A stretch of 39,337 bases of DNA, from contig JAAMXY010004249.1 in NCBI GenBank assembly GCA_019677205.1, positions 1 to 39,337 of the forward strand, in the 5' to 3' direction. The notes beneath the pieces are model-generated. The model did no database searches. It was not told where the DNA came from and saw only the letters and a list, made by a program, of their open reading frames with translations. Source of the stretch: Pinguiococcus pyrenoidosus. Its lineage: Eukaryota > Sar > Pinguiophyceae > Pinguiochrysidales > Pinguiochrysidaceae. Shown piece by piece: positions 8,784 to 17,963 of the stretch. Position 1 is the stretch's first letter. Each line of letters opens with the position of its first letter. The translations under genes were made by a program, and so were the position numbers.

Positions 8784-11207
8784 ATGGGGCGTCGTTGTGC
8801 GAGGACCGCGCTTCTCAGCTTGGCGCTCTTGTCGCTGTGGGATAGCGCCCGTGGCGCGAGTGCGGGAGACGACGATCACCATGCGGAGCCGAGTTGGATC
8901 AGCTTGACCACTGCGGTGCTGTGTCTGGTGACGTTTATCCTGCTGTTAACGATCCTGTTCGAGCGGCTTAAGGAGGCTATCCATGCGAGCACTACGGAGG
9001 TCACGGAACCCATCATCGCGTCCGTGTTCGAGGAGATGACGGTCCTGGGCTTCATCTCCGTCGTGACCTTTGTGCTGCTGTTCAGTGGCCTTCTGGAGGA
9101 CATCTCATCGCGCGTGTTCGGAGAAGATGAGCACAATCGAGAGCTGCTGTACCACATGCTGGAGATCATCCACTACGGCCTGTCCTTCGTCATGATCACC
9201 TTCCTGCTGCATGTGCTGTTCCTCAGCCAAGCCAGCAAGCATTCCGTCAACAAATGGAGGGTGAGTCGCTGAACTGGATTGCATGGCAACGTACTAGCTT
9301 GTGTCCACGTTCTCATCTGTTTTCTGTGTTTTGTGTTTTTGTGTTTTTGTGGTTTTGTGGTTTTGTGGTTTTGTGGTTTTGTGGTTTTGTGGTTTTGTGG
9401 TTTTGTGTTTTTTTCTTCTCTTTCTTCTATGGTGTTGTTTGCCTAGGCGCTGGACAGGATGGTGCAAAATGAAGTGGAAGTGGAGGAGCTGCGTGACTAC
9501 CTCCGCGCCACAAAGGACCTGCCTACGCTTCCGTGGGAGCGACGGCGGATCCTGAAACACCGCAAGCGGGCGCTCCAGATCCTGCGCTTCCACTCCATCC
9601 GCAAGGAGTTTGTCGAGGGGCGGCAGCTCTTCTACCCCTACGAAAAGTTCCCGGCAGATGCCAAGGATCGCCTGCCGGAGGACTTCGACTACGGCTATTA
9701 CCTCGCCCTGTGCCTCGGCAAGTACCTCTCCGAGGTCATCGACGTGGGCTACGTCGAGTGGGCGACCATGTGGCTCTTCGTGGTGCTCTGGTACCTGATC
9801 ATCACGGGCAGCGGGCGCAACGAGCCCGCTCACGCGTGGGAAACGGTGGCCATCTACTACATCTGGACTTGCGCGCTCCTGCTCTTCGCGCGGCACACGG
9901 GCAAGGTCCGCGACAAGGTGGCCAACCCCGGCGACTTCAAGGGCCTGCTCGCCCCCGAGGACTGCACCATGCTGTACAGCTACGCCGAAGAGGAGGGCTT
10001 CGCCGACCCGGCCTGGGCGGCGTACGGCCGCCTGAATGGGACCTCGGACGACATCGAGAAGGGGAAGAAGCATCCGAGCCTGCAGCGCCAGCAAAGTGCC
10101 TTCCGGCGCATCGCCTTTGGGAAGGCACCGAACGCCTACCTCCAGATCTTTCTCTTCAAGGAGAACGGTCCGCGGCTCTACAGCGCGATTTACACGGTCC
10201 ACCTCCTGGGGACGAGCCTGTACCTGGCCCTCTTCTCGCTGCACTTTGCGCGCATCGTCTACCTGCAGCAGGGCCTTGCCTCGGAGATCTTCTACGTCAT
10301 CCTGGCGGTTGCGCCGGTCATCTACCTGGTGTGCCGGGTCGAGGTCATCCTGCTGCGCCGGATCGCCGCGCTGGATAGTCTTTGCAGCCTGAGGAAGACC
10401 AGCGTGGTTGGCAGAGTGCTACGCTCCCAGAAGACGTCCCGAGCCCTCCGCGCACTCGTCCTCATGCAGGGCATGAAGAAGACCGTGCTGGAGCGGCACT
10501 TCACAACCTGCGTGCCCGTCCTCAAGACAGGCGCCTCGGAGGAAAAGAAGGAAAGCAACCAAGCCGTCGAGATGATCTGCACGAATCAGCTCGAGGCCGC
10601 CATCCTGGAGCGGAATGCGAGCCGAGACTCGCCCAGCGAGATCACCGGAGAGACAGACAAGATGGAGATGATCCGGCGCTCGTCCACGTCGCAGACGATT
10701 GGGCCCTACCGATCCCACCGTAGCGGCATCATCCACCCGCATGCCGACGACGTCGCCCGGATGTTCGACTTGTATGACACGGACGGGAATGGCACCATTG
10801 ACCGAAGCGAAATGTCAAGCCTCCTCAGCTCGCTGGGTTTCCATCTGAACGACGCCCAGCTTGAGCGCATGTACCGCCTCGTCGACACCGACGGCGACGG
10901 GACGGTCTCGAGAGCAGAGTTCATGGCTTGGCATCTCGTAGAGACGGCGGCGGAGGACTCCAGGAGCGTCACGCCCAAGTCTCTGGCCAAGGAGCTCTTC
11001 GACCTTTTCGAGCCGGATGAGAGAGGAATTACGGTGGAGCAGTTCAAGGAGGGGCTCGATCGCTTCAACGCCGGTCTCACCATCGACGAAGTCGCCAGCA
11101 TCGTGCGGGACCTTGACCGCAACAACGACGGCCTGATCGATATTCACGGCTTCGAGGCTCTCCTCGAGACGTACACAAGCCTGGACGAACGTGATCTGGA
11201 GTTGTAG
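8784..11207 (+). CDS. MLO-like multi-pass membrane protein with C-terminal EF hands (2 exons, 745 aa)
   Basis: This looks like a member of the MLO family, plant and algal plasma-membrane proteins tied to Ca2+ signalling. The start at 8784 gives a signal peptide (MGRRCARTALLSLALLSLW...). A first membrane helix follows with the family's opening pattern (PSWISLTTAVLC, then LFERLKEAIH), and then the MLO hallmark segment EEMTVLGFISVVTFVLL. The intron is 9261-9446, phase 0. Exon 2 carries further membrane helices around WATMWLFVVLWYLIIT, AIYYIWTCALLLF, LYLALFSLHFARIVYL and EIFYVILAVAPVIYLV. Where plant MLO proteins have a calmodulin-binding tail, this one has EF hands. Two are canonical (DTDGNGTIDRSE and DTDGDGTVSRAE, about 10776-10920), one is degenerate (about 11000-11050), and the last (DRNNDGLIDIHG) lacks the usual Glu at loop position 12. 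The family call is from motif pattern; the role of the EF hands as a built-in Ca2+ sensor is inference. Confidence 0.8.
9345..9400. repeat. 8-bp tandem repeat (ttttgtgg) inside the MLO-like intron, 7 copies
   Basis: Seven perfect direct copies of ttttgtgg run through the middle of the 186-bp intron, flanked by related ttttgtgt units. The T/G-rich strand is the transcribed sense strand and leads into the T-rich stretch before the acceptor at 9446. The array keeps reading frames open on both strands, which creates false Phe/Val/Leu/Trp-rich and Lys/Thr/Gln-rich peptides. Confidence 0.9.
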
Positions 11208-11542
11208 CATCGTTGGTGCAGTCACTGAAGTGGGCGAGTACATGCCCGCCTGTGCGCGCACAACACAATCCGTTGTTTCAAGTTGTGCAGAGCGGGCGCC
11301 GTGGCCTTGCCTTGACGTTTCGCCTTCCCGCCAGATGAGTAGACACGTGCATGCTGAAGCGCAAGTGCGGGTGATCACTCCTTCCGTTTTGAGTGAAAGG
11401 CAGCAATGTCTCTGGTTTTTGGTTTGGAAGCTGAGCGTCTCTGTTCCCTCCCGCCCCGCCCCTCCGGCAGCAACCACCTGCCTTCCTCCGCAATCAACCT
11501 TTATGATATCGGCCACGACAACAGCGTCGAATCGCAAGGCCA
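11208..11542. other. Convergent intergenic region (MLO-like / ADCS tails)
   Basis: 336 bp between two stop codons facing each other. It should contain both poly(A) sites. No gene or clear repeat was seen. Confidence 0.4.
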
Positions 11543-14161
11543 TCAATTCAGTAGGGCTTCGGGGATCGTAAAGTTCTCTCTTCGATCCGGGGTTCTCGTC
11601 TCCGGCTCTCTCTCAACAAGGCGTTCGTTGTCGGGAAGCACCCTTGCGCCGACTGTCCGCGTGACCGCTTCCGCCTTCAGGAGCATCTCCTCGTATTCGT
11701 CCCTTCGGTCAGAGAGCGCGGTGACGGCACCTCCTGCCCCGACCGTCACCTTCGAGGGGGTGATGACGGCGGTGCGAATGACGATATTCAGGTCCGAGTT
11801 CCCGCTCGCGCTCACAAACCCAAGCGTGCCCGAGTACACCCCGCGAGGAATCTCACCTTCTAGGTCGTGTATAATGTCTAGCGTGCGCACTTTGGGAGCG
11901 CCGGTCATCGATCCACCAGGGAAGCACGCCCTGATGGCGTCTACGATCGACGCGGTGCGTCGGAGCTGCCCCCGCACGGTCGACACAAGCTGGTGCACGG
12001 TTTCGTAGGTCTCGACGGCCATCAGCCGCGGCACCCAGACGCTTCCCACCTCGCAGATCCGGCCGAGGTCGTTGCGGACCAAGTCGACGATCATGAGATT
12101 CTCAGCACGATTCTTCACCGATTGCTCCAGCTCCCTTGCCAGGTCCTTGTCGGCGACCCGATCCTGCTTGTTCCGTCGCACGGTGCCCTTGATTGGCTTC
12201 GACTCCACGACGCCATCGCGGACCCGAAGGAAGCGCTCCGGCGACGAGCAGCAGATGGCAAAGGCATCGCTGGGGATCTGGCTCTTGGTCGACTGCGAAG
12301 CCGACGTGAGCAGTCCTTCCGGGTCGTGAAAGAGGTAGGCACCATACGGCGCCGGATTGCTCCGCCGCAACCTCCGATAGAACTCCAAGCTCTGGCGTGG
12401 ATGATGGGCAGGTGAGTTCTCCGGCAAAGGAGCGGTGAGCTGCGTCGTGAGACAGATCTCGTAGGACTCCCCTTGCCGAATGTACTCGTGGCAGGCGTCG
12501 ATCTTCTGCTCATACTCGTCCCGACCAGTCGACGGGCGGAACCCGAGGCTTTCCAGGCTGCCCAGTCCTTCCGTCCCGCCGCGCTTTCCTTTCATCTCAC
12601 CAATGCGCCGTGCCATGTCCCGGCACCACGCGGAGGCCTGCTCTCGGGCTGCGCTATCGCCAGCTGGCACCAGGTGAAGCGCGACCATCCGCTCGTCCGC
12701 GTGGTCATATGCCAGCAGGCGATCCGCGAAGAGGAAGAACGCGTCTGGCACGTTGGGATCTCGAAGGTACGCCTCGCCATCCGGTTGACGTGCCGCGCCG
12801 CTCCGAAGGATGCTCAGATCGTGCCTGACCTCATACCCGACGTATCCCACAAGACCACCCACGAAGGGAACCACGTGCCGCTTCAGCTCGTCTCGGAGGC
12901 TTTGGTGGCCTCCTCTACCGCCTTCCCTTCCTGAGTCCTCCGCCGATCCCGGAGCCACAAAGACCTGCCCGACGTCCACCTGCGAGATGGTTCGTTCCAT
13001 GAAGCTGAAGACGTCGCCCGGCACGGCGACGGTGCTAGCGTTTCGGGCAAACGTCATCAGCCCACGCCGAGGACCTCGGTAAGTGAAGGTAAAGGCCTCT
13101 GGACCCGTGGGCGCTCCCATGTACGACCACCTGGCTTCATGGGGATTCCCCCTACCGGCGTTCTCCCTCCTCACGCTGGAACTATCGAGCCAAAAGCTCG
13201 TCGCTTCGGCGCCAAAGATGCGGCAGAAGACCCCTTCGACGTCATCTGCCGCAATACGACCCGAGATCTGTCCTGCAACCAAGTCAAACGACCGGGCCTG
13301 TGCTTCCTCGGCATCAGGCGCGGAACTGGCTTCGACTTTGGGTGGCTGTGACGTGGGCAGGAGGTGCAACGGATGGTCGCGTCCTTCTGGGCTACGCCTC
13401 TCTTCCCCTGCCTTTTCGCCGTGATACTGCAAGGCGAGGTCTCTAAAGTTGGTGAGAAGCTTTCGTCCAAAGGCAGTTCCAATCGACTCGGGGTGAAACT
13501 GCACACCGTAGTGCGGTAGCGACTCGTGCTGCAGAGCCATGATGATACCATCCTCCGTCCAAGCCGTCGGGCGGAGCTCCGACTCACCCGTAAGCAGCCC
13601 ATCCTTCTCTACAATCAAGGAGTGATACCGCACCGCTTCGGCACCGCTCCGGATGCCCTGGAAGAGCCCCTCCCCTGAGTGATACACCCGGCTCAGCCTC
13701 CCGTGCATGACCGTCGGCGCATTGCTCACGACGGCGCCGTGCTGGACACCCAAGCCCTGGTGTCCCAGGCACACCCCCAACAACGGACCTTCGTAGTCCC
13801 TCAGCAGATCCTCGCAGATCCCAAAGTCCGCCTTCCTGTCCGGCCGGCCCGGCCCCGGACTGAGCACGACGCTCTCAAACGCGGAGAGGCTGGCAAAAAC
13901 GCGTTGTGGACAGTCCGCGAACTGGTCATTGGTGATCACGACCGGCTCGCAGCCATTCACGATGCTCAAGAGCTGGAACAGATTGTATGTATAGCTGTCG
14001 TAGTTGTCCACGAGCAGCGTGCGGACGCGCGCATCTTCTGAAGCCGCAGAGGTTTGCGCCCAACGCCGCTGTCGCGCGAGGAACTTGGGTCTCCGCGCCG
14101 CGCGAAATCCTGTCCCAGGGGAGCCGAGGACTAGGCAAGTCAGCAAGGCCAAAAATCTCAT
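11543..14161 (-). CDS. ADCS: Bifunctional aminodeoxychorismate synthase (PabA-PabB fusion), plastid-targeted
   Basis: This enzyme uses glutamine and chorismate to make 4-amino-4-deoxychorismate, the precursor of p-aminobenzoate for folate. The gene has no introns, and its length (872 aa from the ATG at 14161) suits the plant/protist fusion. An ATG eight codons upstream at 14185 is an alternative start. The first 18 or so residues are a signal peptide (MRFLALLTCLVLGSPGTG) followed by FRAARRPKFLARQRRW, a basic Phe-led transit-like stretch expected for a complex plastid. The glutamine amidotransferase domain has SPGPG, the Cys nucleophile in GVCLGHQ, and the His/Glu pair in HPES. The PabB domain has KIDACHEYIRQGESYEICLT, NLMIVDLVRNDLG and FPGGSMTGAPK. 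The motif PIKGT (near 12195), rather than PIAGT, identifies an aminodeoxychorismate synthase and not an anthranilate synthase, because the Lys is the ADCS-specific nucleophile. It is divergent from CPSF3. Confidence 0.93.
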   Translation of the reverse strand: MRFLALLTCLVLGSPGTGFRAARRPKFLARQRRWAQTSAASEDARVRTLLVDNYDSYTYNLFQLLSIVNGCEPVVITNDQFADCPQRVFASLSAFESVVLSPGPGRPDRKADFGICEDLLRDYEGPLLGVCLGHQGLGVQHGAVVSNAPTVMHGRLSRVYHSGEGLFQGIRSGAEAVRYHSLIVEKDGLLTGESELRPTAWTEDGIIMALQHESLPHYGVQFHPESIGTAFGRKLLTNFRDLALQYHGEKAGEERRSPEGRDHPLHLLPTSQPPKVEASSAPDAEEAQARSFDLVAGQISGRIAADDVEGVFCRIFGAEATSFWLDSSSVRRENAGRGNPHEARWSYMGAPTGPEAFTFTYRGPRRGLMTFARNASTVAVPGDVFSFMERTISQVDVGQVFVAPGSAEDSGREGGRGGHQSLRDELKRHVVPFVGGLVGYVGYEVRHDLSILRSGAARQPDGEAYLRDPNVPDAFFLFADRLLAYDHADERMVALHLVPAGDSAAREQASAWCRDMARRIGEMKGKRGGTEGLGSLESLGFRPSTGRDEYEQKIDACHEYIRQGESYEICLTTQLTAPLPENSPAHHPRQSLEFYRRLRRSNPAPYGAYLFHDPEGLLTSASQSTKSQIPSDAFAICCSSPERFLRVRDGVVESKPIKGTVRRNKQDRVADKDLARELEQSVKNRAENLMIVDLVRNDLGRICEVGSVWVPRLMAVETYETVHQLVSTVRGQLRRTASIVDAIRACFPGGSMTGAPKVRTLDIIHDLEGEIPRGVYSGTLGFVSASGNSDLNIVIRTAVITPSKVTVGAGGAVTALSDRRDEYEEMLLKAEAVTRTVGARVLPDNERLVEREPETRTPDRRENFTIPEALLN

Positions 14162-14721
14162 GGTGCGGCCACCCAAAGCATCCACCGCGCCCGCCAGCCA
14201 CAGCAGACAGACGGAATTCGCCGTTCAACGCCGCTCTCTGGCGGATAAATGCAGCGTTCCGCGCAATACCACAGATGAATAGCGTCACCAGCGTCTTTTG
14301 GCGCAACGCAGGAACCAAGAAAAGGAGACAAACCAAACACGATGGTGGCGCTTTCTCAGCAGAGCGCCGTAGACACACAACGACGTTGCACAAAGCGCAG
14401 AGCGTCAGAGAGTTCGCTGGAATGACGGATGGAACGTTCCATCAGCTGATACGAACATTCAACTCTGTTTCGCTGCTGAAGCACAGCTCCTTTGCTTCTC
14501 TCAAAATTCAAAAACAATTTTTCCCAGAATGAGAATGGGTGCTTGTCCTTGTCTTCCCGACCACGGACGGAGACGAATAATACTGTGGTGTGCAGTACAG
14601 TACTGTATCTACAGAGACGTTACAGAAGAAGGCAATCCTATCCAGAAAGTGATGAAATCCGCGGAGCCGCAGAGAAGCTGTGCTCTGTCCACAAACCGCG
14701 CACACGCGCGCGCGCGCCACT
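14162..14721. promoter_or_regulatory. Divergent intergenic region between ADCS and CPSF3
   Basis: 560 bp between opposite starts, likely carrying both promoters. It contains one E2F-like core, ttttggcgc, at 14296-14304, and a short alternating CA/CG run just before the CPSF3 ATG at about 14698-14717. In GC-rich DNA a single such core may be chance. No other gene was seen. Confidence 0.4.
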
Positions 14722-17700
14722 ATGAAGCGCTCCGCGATTGACGTGTCCACCGAGGACGGACATGAGGTACTGTGTCGCCAGTCTGCGGTTTCCCACAAGC
14801 TGTGCTGATGTTCGGGCGCCGCGCTGCAGGATACTCTGTCTGTGACGCCGCTCGGCGCCGGACGAGAAGTGGGCCGAAGCTGCCATTTGCTGCAGTTCCG
14901 CGGCAAGAGCGTGTTGCTCGACTGCGGCACGCATCCGGGCATGAGTGGCTTGGAGTCCTTGCCCTTCTTTGACCACGACAAACTCGACTTGGAGTCGGTG
15001 GATCTTCTGCTGGTGTCGCATTTTCACTTGGACCACGCGGCCTGCGTTCCGTATCTGACGGAGAAGACGGACTTCAAGGGCGCCGTGTGGATGACGCATC
15101 CGACCAAAGCGGTGATGAGGCTCTTGCTGTCGGATTTCTGCAGCACCGGTGCGGAGAAAGGCAAGTCCGACGGCGACGAAGACAGCGACAAGCTGTACAC
15201 CCGGGCGGATTTGAAGAACTGCCTTCGGAAAGTGAACCTCCTGGACTATCACAGTGTCCAGGAGGTGAATGGCATTCGGTTCTGGTGCTATAATGCCGGG
15301 CACGTGCTGGGCGCTGCCATGTTCATGCTGGAGATCGGCGGCGTCCGCATCTTGTACACTGGGGACTACAGCCGCGAAGAGAATCGCCACCTCATGAGGG
15401 CCGAGATGCCTGGCTTCTCCCCGGATGTGCTCATCGTGGAGTCCACCTTTGGCATCCAGACGCACCAGGACAAGCGCAGCCGCGAGCAGGAGTTCACGAA
15501 CAAAGTGAAGAACGCCGTCCGCAACAAGGGCAAATGCCTCATCCCGATCTTCGCCCTGGGCCTCGCTCAGGAGCTGCTGCTGGTGCTGGACGAGTTCTGG
15601 AGCAACGACGAGAGCCTCCACTCCGTGCCGGTGTACTTCAGCAGTCGGACGAGTAGTAAGGCGCTGCGAGTCTGCAGGACGTACGTCAACATGATGAACC
15701 TGCACATTCGCCGGCGCATGGATGTGGGCAATCCCTTCGACCTGCGCTTCGTGAGCGAGATCAAGGGCACCGAGGCCAACGGAGTGGACGTGCGCCAACT
15801 TCCGGGACCGGCGGTGGTGCTGGCGGCGCCGGGGATGCTTCAAGCCGGCGTGAGTCGGCAGCTGTTCGAAGCGTGGTGCGATGACGAGAAGAACGCGGTC
15901 ATGATCCCCGGCTATGCTGTGACCGGGACGTTGGCGAGAAGCATCCAAGACCGGCCGAAGGAGATCACCTGCCTGAACGGCTTGGTAAAGCCGCTTCACG
16001 CAGCCGTGGACGCGGTCACCTTCGCTGCGCATGTCGACGGCGACGAGAACCGCAAGTTCATCGAAGCGCTTCGGCCGAAGTTCGTCGTGCTCGTGCATGG
16101 AGAGGAGGAGAAGATGGAGTCGCTGAAGAAAGCGCTGGAGCAGAAGTTTGCCACCAAGTTCCGCAGCAGCCCCTCGAAGCGACCGGTGGTGTTCGCGCCG
16201 TACAACACGCATGTGGCGGCAATACCGTTCGCACGCTCCAAGATGGTCAAGCTCGTTGGCCACCTCGCGGACGAGAACGCCAAAGAAGCGGCAGGCCTCG
16301 AGGTGAAGGGCATACTGATCGAGAAGGATTTCACCGCCCAGGTCTACAGCCCGAAGGATGTCCAGGAGTATAGCGATCTAGTGACGACGCAGGTCGACAG
16401 CACCCTCAAGGTGAAGGCCAGCTGCTCCCCGCGGACGCTGCTGTTTGCCTTGCGCGGGCTTTTCTCGCGCGTGGAGCTTTCAAGTCTTGCCGGGCGCTCT
16501 GCGTCGGACGGCTTTTTGATGCAAATAGAGGAGGTCGTCTCCGTGGTGGTAGAGCCGGCGAATGCGGAAAAGGCGCCTACTGCCGAGGATCGGGTCGAGA
16601 CGGACCAGATGGAAACGGATGACATGGGAGTTGCTGAGCAGGATTTGTGGTCGGGGCCGTCCCTGCTCATGCTGCGATGGAAAGCCGGAGCTTGGCGAGA
16701 TGCCGTCGCGGACTCGATTGCAACCTGCGCCCTCCAAGCACAGCTCTCCTTGGTGGGGCTCCAAAAAGCGTTCAACCCCTGTCCCACCTGCGCTTCGCCT
16801 TCGGAGGCCGGGGACGAGGATGTGAGGGCGAAGCTGTCCAGNNNNNNNNNNNNNNNNNNNNNNNNNNNNNNNNNNNNNNNNNNNNNNNNNNNNNNNNNNN
16901 NNNNNNNNNNNNNNNNNNNNNNNNNNNNNNNNNNNNNNNNNNNNGTACGGAAACGCCGTCCTTGGGTACGTCGCCAACCAACGTGACGCATTCGGCATCG
17001 TGTTCAGATTCGGGCATTTGCGGTCCTATCCGCTTTCGTTGATTTTGCTTTTTTTTGAATGTGTAGGGAGTCAGAAGGCAGCATGCAACGGGTCTTGCGC
17101 TGCAGCGGAATGGTAATCGAGGTTTCCGTCGACAGTGAGGAGGCGCAGAAGGAGACGGGGGCGAGCGCGGAGGAGGACGCAGGTGATCCTGTCCTGAGGC
17201 AGTGGCTCAAGTCCTACGTGGGCACGGGCGAGTGGATGAAGCTTGAGAAGAAGGAGCCAGAGAAAGGTAGTGATGCAAACGAGCCTGGCTCCGTCACTGC
17301 TCAGCTTGGAAGCGATTCCTGGCCGAGAGTCCGGGTGCGCTTCAACAAGGATGACGACCTTTGGTACCCGGAGCAGTCTGGAGGAGAGACCGAGAGCATC
17401 TTCCAGCTTGATCCGAATGCTCCGAAGATAGACGACTTGCCGATCGCCGCAATCCACACCGAGAATTACAACGTCCAGCTCATGCACAGCGTCGTGGACA
17501 CCGTGCGCGCCACTGCCATGGGTAAGCCGCTTGGCGACAGCGTTTTGCTGCCGCTCTTTCTGTCTTTTTCTCCCCCCTGTTTGAGGTTTTGAGGTTTTGA
17601 GGTTTTGTCTTTCGGTCGATCCAGTTCGCGATTCGCTTTCGTTAGCTAACCACCTTCTACACTTCGTGAATTGCAGGACACAAGCTTATTGTGGAGGACC

Positions 17701-17744
17701 TGCGGGAGGACGCCGGTGACGCTGACGAGGCGGAGTTGGCATAG
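14722..17744 (+). CDS. CPSF3: CPSF73/CPSF3 pre-mRNA 3'-end endonuclease (interrupted by assembly gap)
   Basis: This is the metallo-beta-lactamase/beta-CASP nuclease that cuts pre-mRNA before polyadenylation, working in the nuclear CPSF complex. Exon 1 (14722-14766) encodes 15 residues and ends at a GT donor. Exon 2 starts at 14830 with DTLSVTPLGAGREVGRSC. Zinc-site motifs are HFHLDHA (15019-15036), NAGHVLGAAMFMLEIGG and LYTGDYSRE. The beta-CASP half shows FALGLAQELLLVLDEFW, AAPGMLQAGVSRQLFEAWC, FAAHVDG and VLVHGEEEKME, all colinear with human CPSF73. A run of N (16842-16944) interrupts the C-terminal domain and hides at least one exon/intron boundary. A further exon starts at 17067 after a T-rich acceptor and carries the C-terminal domain. 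An intron at 17522-17676 (phase 1) leads to the last exon, which ends DEAELA and stop. The protein order is certain; the sequence across the gap is unknown. Confidence 0.93.
16842..16944. other. Assembly gap (103 N)
   Basis: A run of unknown bases inside the CPSF3 C-terminal region. The true length may differ from 103, so reading frames that cross it cannot be trusted. Confidence 1.
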
Positions 17745-17963
17745 CGATGCGCGGACAAGAGCATGTGCGATGTTGTGCACATGCAGGCGAAGCAGAAGCC
17801 GGAGGGACACATCGATGAATACGCGACACGACATACGGTACTCCTTCTTTGGCTTCTAAGCCTGTCTCCTATGTCTGAAGGGCACGCGCATTTCCCGCCG
17901 GGAGCCTGCGCAACGGGCCTTCCCGTTGAGCACTTGACGCTCTCGGCGGGCAAAAGCCTAATT

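Noticed and set aside
9294-10244. A 316-codon open frame on the minus strand with a Lys/Thr/Gln/His repeat
   Set aside because: The repeat is the reverse of the intronic ttttgtgg array, and the rest is antisense to the MLO-like exon.
14638-16263. A 541-codon open frame on the minus strand
   Set aside because: It is antisense to CPSF3, whose motifs prove the plus strand is the coding one.
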